Source of the DNA: Pseudoalteromonas shioyasakiensis
GTDB lineage: Bacteria; Pseudomonadota; Gammaproteobacteria; Enterobacterales; Alteromonadaceae
DNA: 64,000 bases
Reading direction: 5' to 3'
Assembly: GCA_013391845.1 (NCBI GenBank)
Contig: CP058414.1
Coordinates: forward strand, 62,001-126,000
In this document: positions 8,653 to 18,183 of the stretch, piece by piece
How positions within the stretch are numbered: the first letter of the stretch is position 1
Layout: each line of letters starts with the position of its first letter
Made by a program: the position numbers and the translations under genes
The notes under the pieces: model-generated
Told to the model about the DNA's origin: nothing
The model's input: only the letters and a program-made list of their open reading frames with translations
The model's database searches: none

Positions 8653-10734
8653 TTAACCCCCCCCCCTATTTGGGGTTGTTGATAACTTTAATTCAGATAG
8701 ACCTTCTTTAAACTGCTCGTAAACACTTTCCCATTCAGCTGTATTACCTATGATTCGGGGTGTCACTAATACAACAAGTTCTGTTTTAGTAGAGTTATTA
8801 TTTGTTTTATCAAACAGCTTTCCTAATAATGGAATACTAGAAAAGAAAGGCACTGAGGTATCACTTAACGTACTGTTTTCGCTAATTAGCCCGCCAAGCA
8901 TAATTGTTTGACCATTTGCAGCAATTACCTCTGTCTGTAAACTACGCTCAAACACAATTGGATTTCCCTCTGCTCCAGTACCATCTGCTTGAGTACTTAT
9001 ATCTTGGCTTATTTCTAAAACAACTACACCTTGCGCATTAACGGTTGGCGTTACTTTTAAATCGATACCTGTTTCTAAGTAGTTCACAGATGTACGAGAC
9101 CCATTAGTTGAATCACTAACAATCTCCCCTACAACAGGGATACGGTCACCAACACTAATATTTGCTTCAACACCGTCTCGCACTGCGAGTGTTGGCCTTG
9201 ATAGTACATTTACATAATCATTAGTTTGCAATAAGTTAATTGCCAAGCTACCAGCAGCTCCAGACAAGGCGTAAGTTAGGCCTGGACTATTTTGTGTATT
9301 TGCATTAAGTGTAAACCCACCTTGAGTCGTTGCTCCTAAGTTTGTAAGAGCAAATTCAACTCCCTGTTTAAACACATCGGTCAAACTGACCTCTGCAATC
9401 ATTACTTCTAACATGATCTGTTTAGGCATAATATCTAATCGTTTAATCATAGGAAGTAAGTTACGATAGGCATCACCCGTTGTATAAAAAATCAATGAAT
9501 TAGAACGTTCATCAACTACCATCTTAATACCATCAGATTGAACTGAAACATTTGCAGAAGCTGATTTTTTTGACTGGCTAGAAGTATTTAGTTGTTGATT
9601 TTGGCTCGCAGCTGAGGTGCTATTCGATAAAGTCTGAGCGCTGCCTCCACCTAAAAGATTTTGAATACTTGTGCCTAAATCTACAGCTCTTGCAAACTCT
9701 GGTACAAATACAAAGTATTGCTCTTGATTACCGTCAGCTGGTTTATCAAGTTGTTTTGCCCAAAACGACACTCGCTTCAAAAAATCTTTGTTGTTTGTAA
9801 AAAACACCATGGTATTCGTGCGCTCAAGCGGCACAATAGAAATAGCTTGCTCACTTGACGCATTTATACTCACTGATATGCCTTCTTGCTTAAGTAAATC
9901 TTGTAATTGTTTACTCAATTCATCGACTGGAACAAAACTTGATTTGTACATGCCTATTGAACGATCACGAAACACGGGCTGATCAACTAACTGCATGAAC
10001 TCAAGCGCCTTAATAATATCGTTTCGCTTACCTTTAAACATTATCGCTTGCTGCTCGAATAGCGGTCTAGCATCTACTTTTGTTAACTGTTTAATTGTAT
10101 TTGATAAGGAGGTCTGCATACCTGCTTTAAAAGGCGCGAGTTGTACAATTTCGCTCGAAGTATTAGGTACATCTTCAGGGTTAGCACCATAACCGTACAC
10201 TAAGTTATTTGATATACCATCTTCTGATTGATGAATGTAATAAATGCCGTCTTGAAAACGAATAACAATGCCTCTTTCTTGCAGCATTTGCTCACTGATT
10301 GTAAACAATTTACGCTTACTTAACGCATCTTGAAGATTTAATGTGACTTGAGCTTTACTCGTATTTAGCTGTTCACCCAAAATGTAATTAACATTTAATA
10401 ACTCACCAAACACATAATGCAGGTAATCTTTAACTAGTAAGCTATCAGCAGTTAACTTAACTTGCTCAGTATCACTAAATTGGCTTGCAAGGTCTGTTTG
10501 GCTTGATTTTAGGCTGCTTTTATTTTGTAACGGCTCTACGTAAACAATTCCTTGGTTTGCTTTTTTAGCTTGCTGCGTATCTTCAACTTTGTCTACGTCT
10601 GTTGCTGTAACATTATTTGTCTGTGCTTTTTCTAAATACGATGGCGCCGCGGTAATACCGCTATTTGATCTTGCGCACCCTGTAAGTACACTCATCGCAA
10701 CCATGCCTAAAAAAATGGCCTTGCTATGTTTCAT
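8653..10734 (-). CDS. gspD: Type II secretion outer-membrane secretin
   Basis: Start chosen at the ATG at 10734, which gives a lipoprotein signal peptide MKHSKAIFLGMVAMSVLTGC with lipobox LTGC; an upstream in-frame ATG (10773) overlaps the previous gene and would add 13 charged residues. About 693 residues: N-terminal ring domains, a low-complexity Ser/Gln/Asn loop near the middle, then the secretin domain (VLSRPTLAVRDG, VGDRIPVVGE, the LGGLI / VPFFSSIPLLGKLF core and ELVVLVTPRII). It forms the outer-membrane channel. It is the last gene of the operon, not second as in classical gsp clusters. A run of ten G lies just before the stop, encoding the terminal Arg-Gly-Gly-Gly. Confidence 0.88.
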   Translation of the reverse strand: MKHSKAIFLGMVAMSVLTGCARSNSGITAAPSYLEKAQTNNVTATDVDKVEDTQQAKKANQGIVYVEPLQNKSSLKSSQTDLASQFSDTEQVKLTADSLLVKDYLHYVFGELLNVNYILGEQLNTSKAQVTLNLQDALSKRKLFTISEQMLQERGIVIRFQDGIYYIHQSEDGISNNLVYGYGANPEDVPNTSSEIVQLAPFKAGMQTSLSNTIKQLTKVDARPLFEQQAIMFKGKRNDIIKALEFMQLVDQPVFRDRSIGMYKSSFVPVDELSKQLQDLLKQEGISVSINASSEQAISIVPLERTNTMVFFTNNKDFLKRVSFWAKQLDKPADGNQEQYFVFVPEFARAVDLGTSIQNLLGGGSAQTLSNSTSAASQNQQLNTSSQSKKSASANVSVQSDGIKMVVDERSNSLIFYTTGDAYRNLLPMIKRLDIMPKQIMLEVMIAEVSLTDVFKQGVEFALTNLGATTQGGFTLNANTQNSPGLTYALSGAAGSLAINLLQTNDYVNVLSRPTLAVRDGVEANISVGDRIPVVGEIVSDSTNGSRTSVNYLETGIDLKVTPTVNAQGVVVLEISQDISTQADGTGAEGNPIVFERSLQTEVIAANGQTIMLGGLISENSTLSDTSVPFFSSIPLLGKLFDKTNNNSTKTELVVLVTPRIIGNTAEWESVYEQFKEGLSELKLSTTPNRGGG

Positions 10735-10765
10735 AAATTTTCCGGACACTATAACTAGTTGTTTA

Positions 10766-11263
10766 TCAACCACGTTGGTACATGATTAAAGTAATATTTT
10801 GTTGACCTTTAGTAAGCTCAACTTCGGTATTTGACAATACTTTTAAGCTATAACCATGCACTGTTTGCATATCGGCATACTTAACAAGTTGTGTATTATC
10901 GTCATTGATATTTTTTTGTTCTATTAATACATAAGGTTCATTTGTAGTGATTACAGCTTTTAGTTTAAGTTCATAATCGCCAGCAAATACGCTAATTAGT
11001 TCACCATTTTGCTCTGCTTGTTCAGCCGCGGACAAGCCTTTTTCTGCTACTTGTGTATTTTGCACGGGTTGGCTGTATTTTTTGTATGTTTGCTCTAGTG
11101 TTTGCCTTGTTGTCTCAGATAGTAACGGCAAAGGCATAACCTTTAAACTTTTCTGGTTAAAGTCGTTATCTGCTTTGGTGCTTTCTAAAATTAAACGATT
11201 GCTAAAATCTAAAGCTAATAACAATAAAATAAGAACGCTAGGAATAAGTATTGCTCTATTCAT
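10766..11263 (-). CDS. GspC-like inner-membrane clamp protein
   Basis: 165 residues: a short cytoplasmic start, one membrane segment (residues 5-20, AILIPSVLILLLLALDF), then a periplasmic domain with a beta-rich C-terminal half (FAGDYELKLKAVITT ... YSLKVLSNTEVELT). This matches the layout of GspC or PilP-type proteins that connect the inner-membrane platform with the secretin, and it lies directly before the secretin gene. It is much shorter than classical GspC (about 270) and lacks a PDZ or coiled-coil end. Overlaps the previous gene by 8 bases. Assignment rests on topology and position. Confidence 0.6.
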   Translation of the reverse strand: MNRAILIPSVLILLLLALDFSNRLILESTKADNDFNQKSLKVMPLPLLSETTRQTLEQTYKKYSQPVQNTQVAEKGLSAAEQAEQNGELISVFAGDYELKLKAVITTNEPYVLIEQKNINDDNTQLVKYADMQTVHGYSLKVLSNTEVELTKGQQNITLIMYQRG

Positions 11264-11822
11264 TAGGTTCTCCTTGTTGCATATAAAAGCTTAGCTGAAT
11301 TGTACCATCAACCTGACCAAGTTCTTGCGCAGTTTGACCTTTCATACGCATATTAAAATCACTAACTTGCATTAATGGCGTGTTCGTTTCTAGTTGCACC
11401 AACACATTTTGAAAGTTTATCAGTTTACCACTTATGTTTAATGTAAGTTGATGACGCATCAAGCTGTCTTCTGCTACTTTAAGGCTGACCAACCAGTTGC
11501 TGTTGTTTATCTGTAGATTATGCGTTGCCATCAACTGCTCAACTTTTTGCTGCATAGCAAGTTTAAACTCTGTATCTTTTTGTGGCTCGACAAATAACCG
11601 ATTAATACTCTCTAGCTGCTTACTGATTTGCTGTTGCTGAGAATCAATAGTCGCTTGATTATCGATTACAGTTTGCGATTTTGTAGCACGCTTTTGTAAG
11701 TTGCTAATTATGCCTATTTGCTCATCTTGCCAATCAAGTAGTGGGACTACCGCAAACTTAAGCACTAATAAAACCGCTAACAATGCTAAAGCTATTTGCT
11801 GCTTAGGTTGTAACTGACTCAT
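11256..11822 (-). CDS. GspM/PilO-like platform protein
   Basis: 188 residues with one N-terminal membrane helix (about 9-29), a coiled-coil stretch rich in Gln and Lys (about 38-75) and a small ferredoxin-like periplasmic domain ending in LSFYMQQGEPNE. This is the architecture of GspM and PilO, which pair with GspL/PilN to anchor the secretion ATPase. It overlaps its upstream neighbour by 4 bases and its downstream one by 8, so translation of the three genes is coupled. Sequence conservation in this family is low; identity is based on architecture and order. Confidence 0.62.
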   Translation of the reverse strand: MSQLQPKQQIALALLAVLLVLKFAVVPLLDWQDEQIGIISNLQKRATKSQTVIDNQATIDSQQQQISKQLESINRLFVEPQKDTEFKLAMQQKVEQLMATHNLQINNSNWLVSLKVAEDSLMRHQLTLNISGKLINFQNVLVQLETNTPLMQVSDFNMRMKGQTAQELGQVDGTIQLSFYMQQGEPNE

Positions 11823-12961
11823 TGCGCCCCCTGCTCAGACACCGCAGGTATCACTTGATCATTACCTGTATTTAGAACAAAACTAATAACAAAGCTTTCA
11901 CCACCGCGTTCTTTACGCGATGGGTAATCAAACTTAGCATCTTCCACTCGACTATCTTGCATAACAGTCGCAAGTGCATCGGTCGCTTTATTTGCCTTAC
12001 CTCTCAAAACAAAGCGCCCTTCTTGCCAGCTTATACTACTCAATTCTGCAGAATTAAATAAATCACTTATAACCATAAAAACCGGGCTAGTTATAGGAAG
12101 TTGTCGCAACAATTGCTGTCGCTGTTGTAAAGCATCACGACTGGTCATATATACATTCAATGTATTTAGCGCTTTATTGACTGTTGCTTTGTTAGCGTCG
12201 AGTTGACTTTCTAGCTGATGCGTTTTGAAAACTAAGTAGCCACTAGTTAATAAACCATAGACAACAAATATACCGCCAAAAATAGCACTGTATCGAAGAG
12301 CTAGGCGTTTGTTAAATATGTTGACTGGAATATTTAAGAAGGCTTGTAAATATTGCTTAGGTACAGCATACAAGCCATTGATTACCCGCTCTAAATATTC
12401 TTGCTCTGTATTAATATTGATTACTTTGCTTAACGGAATACCAAACATACTAGCGAAGCGTTCAGGGCTATTTATTATTTTACTTTGCAATGATGAGCAA
12501 ACATTCTTCTGATGTTTAGTGATGAAGCTAGCATTATGATGAGTATTTAAAATCACTTCTCCATCATTGACTGTTTGGCTCATTAATAACGACTCAGGTA
12601 GCGTAAACCACGCTTTAGGTAAGTCTTTAGCAAATTGCCATTGCATTACTTGGCTTTGTTCTGCCGCCATCACAGTTACTAAGGTCTGGGTGGTAGCTTG
12701 CTGTTTATCTTTACTTTTTTTCTCAATTTCTAGTAACTGCTTTAATTCTTTTTTATTACCAATAGGGTAAGCATTGAGTTGCTCATTGTAGTGTTGACGC
12801 CCAACAACTAATAACCACTTCGTTGATTGTGTGTCTGATGATGGTTTTAAAGCAAATTGATGGTGCTCATTTAGCACAAGTTCGTAGGGTTGATCAGTAT
12901 AAAAAGCAACCACTTTACATAACCATTTTTTAAACAACAGCTTAATTTTATTATTAATCAT
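11819..12961 (-). CDS. GspL/PilM-PilN-like platform protein
   Basis: 380 residues: a cytoplasmic half of about 225 residues, one membrane helix near residues 226-245 (AIFGGIFVVYGLLTSGYLVF), a coiled coil and a small periplasmic domain. That is the GspL layout, in which the cytoplasmic actin-like part binds the ATPase GspE and the periplasmic part binds GspM. The next gene downstream is the GspM-like one, overlapping by 4 bases, as expected. Glutamine-rich segments are frequent. The cytoplasmic half shows no conserved motif I can name, so the call is structural. Confidence 0.6.
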   Translation of the reverse strand: MINNKIKLLFKKWLCKVVAFYTDQPYELVLNEHHQFALKPSSDTQSTKWLLVVGRQHYNEQLNAYPIGNKKELKQLLEIEKKSKDKQQATTQTLVTVMAAEQSQVMQWQFAKDLPKAWFTLPESLLMSQTVNDGEVILNTHHNASFITKHQKNVCSSLQSKIINSPERFASMFGIPLSKVININTEQEYLERVINGLYAVPKQYLQAFLNIPVNIFNKRLALRYSAIFGGIFVVYGLLTSGYLVFKTHQLESQLDANKATVNKALNTLNVYMTSRDALQQRQQLLRQLPITSPVFMVISDLFNSAELSSISWQEGRFVLRGKANKATDALATVMQDSRVEDAKFDYPSRKERGGESFVISFVLNTGNDQVIPAVSEQGAQ

Positions 12962-12969
12962 TATGCTCT

Positions 12970-13827
12970 CTATCGCGTCTTAACAGCTACTTCATTGATC
13001 ACGGGATCTTTTGTTGGTTGCAAATGAAAGTATATTGTTTTATTTACTACCGCCTGCCCAACTCTCGATGTTAACGATACCCTGAATAAATTGGATGGGT
13101 ACAAAATAATATCATCACTTTCAGTTATGCCAGTTGCTTGGACAAAGTCTTTAACCGTTAACCTATTGGCTTTACGTTGCATAATAACATACTCTGCAAC
13201 GTCGTTACTTAATAATGCATAAAGTAACGTATTAGGCGAATTCATAGGGTTGAACGTGCCTTTTTTATATTGCGTTGTGTTTTCAGCAAGTACTGCCAAT
13301 TGCTTCGAAGGCAACCCCAAATGCCCAAGCTCTTCAATATCATGAATAGCTGCATTACGTGTAACAGTGCCACCACTAATGTAGTCTGAACGCTTCTCTA
13401 AACTCTGCCAAGCTATGATCTGCAACATCGCAAGCTGGGCATCATAATCATTTAAGCCGCTATAGGTCAACAATCGCTTTAAGCGAACTTGATTTGGGTA
13501 GTGAATATTTAGCAAACCACGTAAGTCTTGTAACCGAACTTCAACATTGTTGGTTGTTTTAAAAGGCTCCCCATAAAAGTTCCACGTTGTAATTTGAGGA
13601 TTGTTAGCCGGAGGACTAGGGATAGGTGTTAACTTTTCAGTCAGCAGAGAAAATACGATATTCGCTTGGGCGTTATTTAACTCAACTAAGGCTTGGGCCT
13701 TATCAACCATCATAGTTGCGCTTTTTACTTGCTGTCGGGCTGACTGCGTAAAGTATAAGGCTAATATAGAAACGACTGCGACGATTAATAATACTTGTAC
13801 AAGAGCTATTCCACGCTGCTTTGTCAT
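12970..13827 (-). CDS. gspK: Type II secretion minor pseudopilin GspK
   Basis: 285 residues. The N-terminus (MTKQRGIALVQVLLIVAVV) is a GspK-type prepilin leader: cleavage after Gly, and no Glu at position +5, which is a known trait of GspK. The large domain after the helix contains the GspK-like LQDLRGLLNIHY and DYISGG segments. GspK caps the pseudopilus tip with GspI and GspJ. It overlaps gspJ by 4 bases (ATGA) and is followed 8 bases later by the gspL-like gene. Confidence 0.8.
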   Translation of the reverse strand: MTKQRGIALVQVLLIVAVVSILALYFTQSARQQVKSATMMVDKAQALVELNNAQANIVFSLLTEKLTPIPSPPANNPQITTWNFYGEPFKTTNNVEVRLQDLRGLLNIHYPNQVRLKRLLTYSGLNDYDAQLAMLQIIAWQSLEKRSDYISGGTVTRNAAIHDIEELGHLGLPSKQLAVLAENTTQYKKGTFNPMNSPNTLLYALLSNDVAEYVIMQRKANRLTVKDFVQATGITESDDIILYPSNLFRVSLTSRVGQAVVNKTIYFHLQPTKDPVINEVAVKTR

Positions 13828-14504
13828 AATTCACCCGTTTGAATGTAATTACCAAACCAACGATTAGGCTCTTTATCTAATTGGAAGTAAAATTCCATTG
13901 GCTGCTGTTTTTTGACTAAGGTTAGCTTGATTACTAGAGGTGTTAACTGTTGATCTAGACCTGAATAAGTCGGTTGCCAAAAAGGTTTTTCGCCTGGCTC
14001 TTGCAGTGCTTTTTGCTCAAGAGAACTCCAACCATAATAACTGAAAGTAACGCTATCAAGATCGTTCAAGAGTGTGTACTTATTTGAAAATTCGATGTTT
14101 TGTTCAGAGTTAATTAATAACATATTAGCACTTGAAATCGACTGATAAACTAACTCAAAGCGACCTTGTTGATTTTGAACAGCTGTTAATCTCACAAGCT
14201 CAGGATTTTTGGTATCTGTATAACCATTTTTGGTCATCATCAGTAGGCTGTCTTCAGCGCCAACAAAAAACATCTCTGGGCGTCCTCGATTATTCTTGAT
14301 CAGGTACGGTTCTATACCCTCTAAGATGTTTTGCAATATATAGATTGATTTTGTCTGTTCAATATCTTGCTCAAAGCTACCAAGCTCCTTGTCCCAACGA
14401 GAAGCCAATTGCATGTATACATAGTTTCCAGTAAACATTATGAGGGAAAGCAACGTCACTGAAATCAGCAGCTCGATTAAAGTAAACCCTTGCTGTTTAT
14501 CCAT
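13824..14504 (-). CDS. gspJ: Type II secretion minor pseudopilin GspJ
   Basis: 226 residues beginning with the prepilin motif QQGFTLIELLISVTLLSLI (cleavage after Gly, Glu at +5). The remaining globular part of about 200 residues matches GspJ in size and in its place between gspI and gspK. It is a tip component of the pseudopilus and needs a prepilin peptidase, which is not in this window. Overlaps gspI by 8 bases. Confidence 0.82.
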   Translation of the reverse strand: MDKQQGFTLIELLISVTLLSLIMFTGNYVYMQLASRWDKELGSFEQDIEQTKSIYILQNILEGIEPYLIKNNRGRPEMFFVGAEDSLLMMTKNGYTDTKNPELVRLTAVQNQQGRFELVYQSISSANMLLINSEQNIEFSNKYTLLNDLDSVTFSYYGWSSLEQKALQEPGEKPFWQPTYSGLDQQLTPLVIKLTLVKKQQPMEFYFQLDKEPNRWFGNYIQTGEL

Positions 14505-14928
14505 TGTGCCAACTCACTTCATTAAATGTATAGCTTTTTTCAATACCATTTCGTTTAACTATGAGAGTGACTTGCCACAAATTTATTTGTTTTTTTTCAG
14601 CAGCCTGTCTACCAAATTCAAGAGTCATTGCCTCATCTACAACAACTTTACTTTGCACAATTGCAGCCTGCCATTGATATTCAACTCCCCAGCCGACTCC
14701 ACGGCCTGACAAGGTAGACTGTTCTGAAGTTGATAACTTTATTTGTTGTTGGATTTGCGTTATTAATGAAGGGAGGTTAGCAACCATTTTTACATGGTTG
14801 CTCGCTTTTTCACTGGCAATAAAGGCGCCCCTATAAATAAGCGAAACGGCTGCAAGCGAAGAGAATAAAATAATAGTCGCGATAAGCAGCTCAACTAATG
14901 TAAAGCCTAACTGGTGCTTTGTTTTCAT
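14497..14928 (-). CDS. gspI: Type II secretion minor pseudopilin GspI
   Basis: 143 residues with the prepilin leader LGFTLVELLIATIILFS near the start (cleavage after Gly, Glu +5). Small size and position between gspH and gspJ fit GspI, the adaptor of the pseudopilus tip. Overlaps gspH by 4 bases (ATGA). The globular domain is divergent, so the letter is by gene order. Confidence 0.78.
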   Translation of the reverse strand: MKTKHQLGFTLVELLIATIILFSSLAAVSLIYRGAFIASEKASNHVKMVANLPSLITQIQQQIKLSTSEQSTLSGRGVGWGVEYQWQAAIVQSKVVVDEAMTLEFGRQAAEKKQINLWQVTLIVKRNGIEKSYTFNEVSWHNG

Positions 14929-15332
14929 TTTGATGAGGACTCTAAACTTATCATTAGCGGTTCATCTCGAAAATAGCCTTGGATCTGTGTAGGTGAAACG
15001 AGTCCATTATTATTGAAGTTTACTTGCAGTGCATCAAACCGTAATGATTCTAATTTTTTTGTTTTTATTAGTTGGTTTGTATCACTTTGATATAAATAAA
15101 GCATATCGCCTTTGAGCTCAAGTTGATACGAACGCGATTCGACAAAAGATTGAAATGCAATGCTTTTAACCCAATTACGTGTTGTAAGAAGCTCAGTTCT
15201 AGCTACACTTTTGTCTACTGCTTTTACTGAAATTGGCGCCACAACCGAAAGTAATAATGAAACAATACTTAATACAATGATTAACTCGATCAAGGTAAAG
15301 CCATGTGCAAATTTATTATTTGCGCCCGTCAT
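14925..15332 (-). CDS. gspH: Type II secretion minor pseudopilin GspH
   Basis: 135 residues beginning with the prepilin motif HGFTLIELIIVLSIVSLL (cleavage after Gly, Glu +5) followed by a short beta-rich domain containing RNWVKSIAFQSFVESRSYQ, like the GspH family. It connects the main pseudopilus to the tip complex. Start and upstream stop share a base at 15332. Confidence 0.8.
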   Translation of the reverse strand: MTGANNKFAHGFTLIELIIVLSIVSLLLSVVAPISVKAVDKSVARTELLTTRNWVKSIAFQSFVESRSYQLELKGDMLYLYQSDTNQLIKTKKLESLRFDALQVNFNNNGLVSPTQIQGYFRDEPLMISLESSSK

Positions 15333-16534
15333 TAGAAGCCTACGTCGTTTAAAGAGATCATGCTCATCAACATGATAACGACGATACCACCGACGAAACC
15401 ACCCATAAATAAAATCATTAATGGTTCAATCAACGACGTCATATTGTCTGTCCAGGTTTCAAAATCTTGTCGTGAACGATTTGCTATTTCATCGAATACG
15501 ATATCTAAATTACCGGACTCTTCCCCCACTTCAAGCAGTGAAATATAAAATGGTGGATATAAAGAAGTTTGCTGTAATGCTGGGGTTAATTGACTACCAC
15601 GTTTTACTTTTTTTCGCGCAATTGTCATTTCGTGATGTAGTACATGGTTTTTGATATTACCCGCAGCCAGTTCTAATGCTTGGTCAATAGGTACACCAGC
15701 TTTCAACATCAAACTTAAACCACTATTAAAACGTATGCGCTCAACTGTGGCGCTCGCATTCGCTATTACAGGTAATTTTAGTGCTGTTTTATGCCACCAA
15801 TGCTGAAAACCTTTACGTTTACTTGCCCAAATAAGGGCAGGGACTGAAGCAATAACTGCTAATGCCAAGAACACTTGATAGTCATTCATCCACTCACTAA
15901 TAGATAACATAAGCTGGGTATACCAAGGAAGCGAGCTTAATTGACCAAACATATCAGCCATTTTTGGAATGATGAAATTAAATATGAAAAAAATACTTAA
16001 AATACAAACAAATAAAATAACGCATGGATAAGTAAGTGAACCTACAATTTTTCGTTGTAGTTCACGTTTAAACTTAAGATCTTTGGCGATACCAGCAAAT
16101 ATTTCGCTTAAGTTTCCTGAAGCTTCACCTAATTCAATTAAGTTACAATAAAGGTTATCGAATACATCAGGATAAGCTCTGATTGCTTGAGAAAGGCTAC
16201 TCCCTTTCTTTATGCTACTGCTAATGTTAGCAAGCATTTGTGCTAATGCAGCTTTAGCTTTTGTTCGCCTAATAATGTCTAGGCCACGATCAATCCTAAC
16301 TCCAGTTGCAAGTAACAAACTTAACTCTGCTGTTAAAAATTCTAGGTCGGCTAAGGATACCTTGCTTTGAAAAAGCACACCGGTCGTTGCTCTTTTTTGC
16401 TCTTCTTTAACTTCAAATGGCAGTAACTTTTGAACTTTTAATTTGTTAATTGCATCTTGCTCAGAGGTTGCTTCAATAAGCCCCTCTGATTTTGCGCCAG
16501 ATGAATCATAGGCTTTGTAATTAAAAAGCGCCAT
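15332..16534 (-). CDS. gspF: Type II secretion inner-membrane platform protein GspF
   Basis: 400 residues with the two repeated T2SSF cytoplasmic domains (around 70-190 and 270-390) and three membrane helices. Typical segments are YKAYDSSGAKSEG at the start, LATGVRIDRGL, the LIELGEASGNL / LLEVGEESGNL pair at equivalent places in both repeats, and the MILFMGGFVGGIVVIMLM final helix. It is the rotary platform moved by GspE. Start overlaps the gspE stop by one base. Confidence 0.93.
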   Translation of the reverse strand: MALFNYKAYDSSGAKSEGLIEATSEQDAINKLKVQKLLPFEVKEEQKRATTGVLFQSKVSLADLEFLTAELSLLLATGVRIDRGLDIIRRTKAKAALAQMLANISSSIKKGSSLSQAIRAYPDVFDNLYCNLIELGEASGNLSEIFAGIAKDLKFKRELQRKIVGSLTYPCVILFVCILSIFFIFNFIIPKMADMFGQLSSLPWYTQLMLSISEWMNDYQVFLALAVIASVPALIWASKRKGFQHWWHKTALKLPVIANASATVERIRFNSGLSLMLKAGVPIDQALELAAGNIKNHVLHHEMTIARKKVKRGSQLTPALQQTSLYPPFYISLLEVGEESGNLDIVFDEIANRSRQDFETWTDNMTSLIEPLMILFMGGFVGGIVVIMLMSMISLNDVGF

Positions 16535-18183
16535 TAACCTGCGACCCGTATTACTTCATCAATAGTTGTATGACCTAGTACCGCTTTGTGTAAACCATCC
16601 TCGAGTAAGGTTCGGCGATTAAGCGAGTGGTTATGATTTTTAGCTTTAGGTATGAAATCAGCATCTTTTGGCATTGCTTTAATTTCATTATCACAGCGTA
16701 AATACTCTGTTACGGCCATTCGGCCTTTATACCCGGTATGAGCACAATGCTCACAACCTTTACCTCGAACTAAATTAATCGTATCGATACTAAAGCGTTC
16801 AGCAAACTGATTCAGGTTATATTTTTCTATAAGCTTTTGTGCATCTGGATCAGGTTCACTGCAATTGCTACATACTTTTCGTGCTAAGCGCTGTGCAACT
16901 ATCGACACCAGTGCAGCATTGAGCAAGAACTCTTCTACACCAAGGTCAAGTAATCGAGTATAAGCACTTGCAGCATCATTTGTATGAACAGTACTAAATA
17001 CTAAGTGGCCAGTTAATGCAGACTGTAATGCAATTTGAGCAGTTTCTTTATCTCGTATTTCACCCAACATAATTACATCAGGATCTTGACGAACTATAGA
17101 GCGCAGGCCCGCTGAGAAGTCAAAACCTATATCACTATTAACTTGCACCTGATTTATGCCTGGTAATTGGTATTCTACCGGGTCTTCTAAAGTAATAATT
17201 TTTACATCATCATTATTTAGTGCGTTCAAAAATGTATATAAGGTTGTTGTTTTACCAGAACCTGTAGGGCCGGTTAATAACACAACCCCTGCTGTTGTTT
17301 TAATATCTTCGCGGATCAATTCATCAATGTCATCTGATAAACCCAAAACGGACATATCGTAACGTACGTTCTCTTTTCTTAGAAAACGCATAACGACTGA
17401 TTCACCATCATTTAATGGTAATGACGATACACGAATATCAAGCTCTTGATTGGCAATTTTCATTTCGATTTTGCCATCTTGCGGGCGGCGCTTTTCAGCG
17501 ATATCCATTCCCGACAAGATTTTCAAACGCGTAATTATTGGCAGTTGTTTACGAGCCGAAATAGTTTCAGCTTCATGCAACACACCATCAATTCTAAAAC
17601 GCGCCCTGTAGCGGCCTTGGTAAGGCTCTAAGTGCATGTCTGATGCACCTTGGCGTAATGCTCTGCTAATTAGTGAATTTAGTAAGTTTACTGTAGGGGC
17701 TTCTGTAGCTAATTCTTTTAGGCGTTCTTCCTCATCTAAAGGACTATCATCATCGATATCTGTTAAAGGCTCTTCGTACTTTGCTGCTAATAATTGAATA
17801 TCAACTTCATTCGCAATGAATAAAGAATAAGATTGATTATTTTTACTTAACCAATCATTCATTACTTGGTTAAGTGGATCCTTACAAGCAAAGGAAATGT
17901 GCTCTTTATTGTCAGTTATTGGTAACCAGCTTTGCTCAACAAACATATCAAGCATAGGCTTATCGATGACTAGTGCAGAAAAGTTAGCGTATTGTTCACT
18001 AGTAAACAGTGGGATACCTAAATATTCACTTAGTAACAAAGGAACTTGATCTTCTGGCAAGCTCCCCATGTTTACAAGTACTTGTTCTAACCTTCCGCTA
18101 TATTTTGCCTGATAATTTAAGGCTCGAGTAAGATCTTGAGGGTCAACACTAAACTTTTCTATTAATAAATCATGTAATTGCAT
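16534..18183 (-). CDS. gspE: Type II secretion ATPase GspE
   Basis: 549 residues. An N-terminal MshEN/N1E-like domain (1-150) is followed by the secretion ATPase core with Walker A GPTGSGKTTT near 305, the Asp box and Walker B VIMLGEIRDKETA, the His box TVHTNDAA, and a zinc-binding C-terminal insert with CSNC and CEHC pairs. It hydrolyses ATP at the inner membrane to drive pseudopilus assembly. Overlaps gspG stop region by one base and gspF by one base. Strong assignment to the GspE/PulE family; the N-terminal domain resembles that of MSHA/type IV pilus ATPases too. Confidence 0.93.
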   Translation of the reverse strand: MQLHDLLIEKFSVDPQDLTRALNYQAKYSGRLEQVLVNMGSLPEDQVPLLLSEYLGIPLFTSEQYANFSALVIDKPMLDMFVEQSWLPITDNKEHISFACKDPLNQVMNDWLSKNNQSYSLFIANEVDIQLLAAKYEEPLTDIDDDSPLDEEERLKELATEAPTVNLLNSLISRALRQGASDMHLEPYQGRYRARFRIDGVLHEAETISARKQLPIITRLKILSGMDIAEKRRPQDGKIEMKIANQELDIRVSSLPLNDGESVVMRFLRKENVRYDMSVLGLSDDIDELIREDIKTTAGVVLLTGPTGSGKTTTLYTFLNALNNDDVKIITLEDPVEYQLPGINQVQVNSDIGFDFSAGLRSIVRQDPDVIMLGEIRDKETAQIALQSALTGHLVFSTVHTNDAASAYTRLLDLGVEEFLLNAALVSIVAQRLARKVCSNCSEPDPDAQKLIEKYNLNQFAERFSIDTINLVRGKGCEHCAHTGYKGRMAVTEYLRCDNEIKAMPKDADFIPKAKNHNHSLNRRTLLEDGLHKAVLGHTTIDEVIRVAG

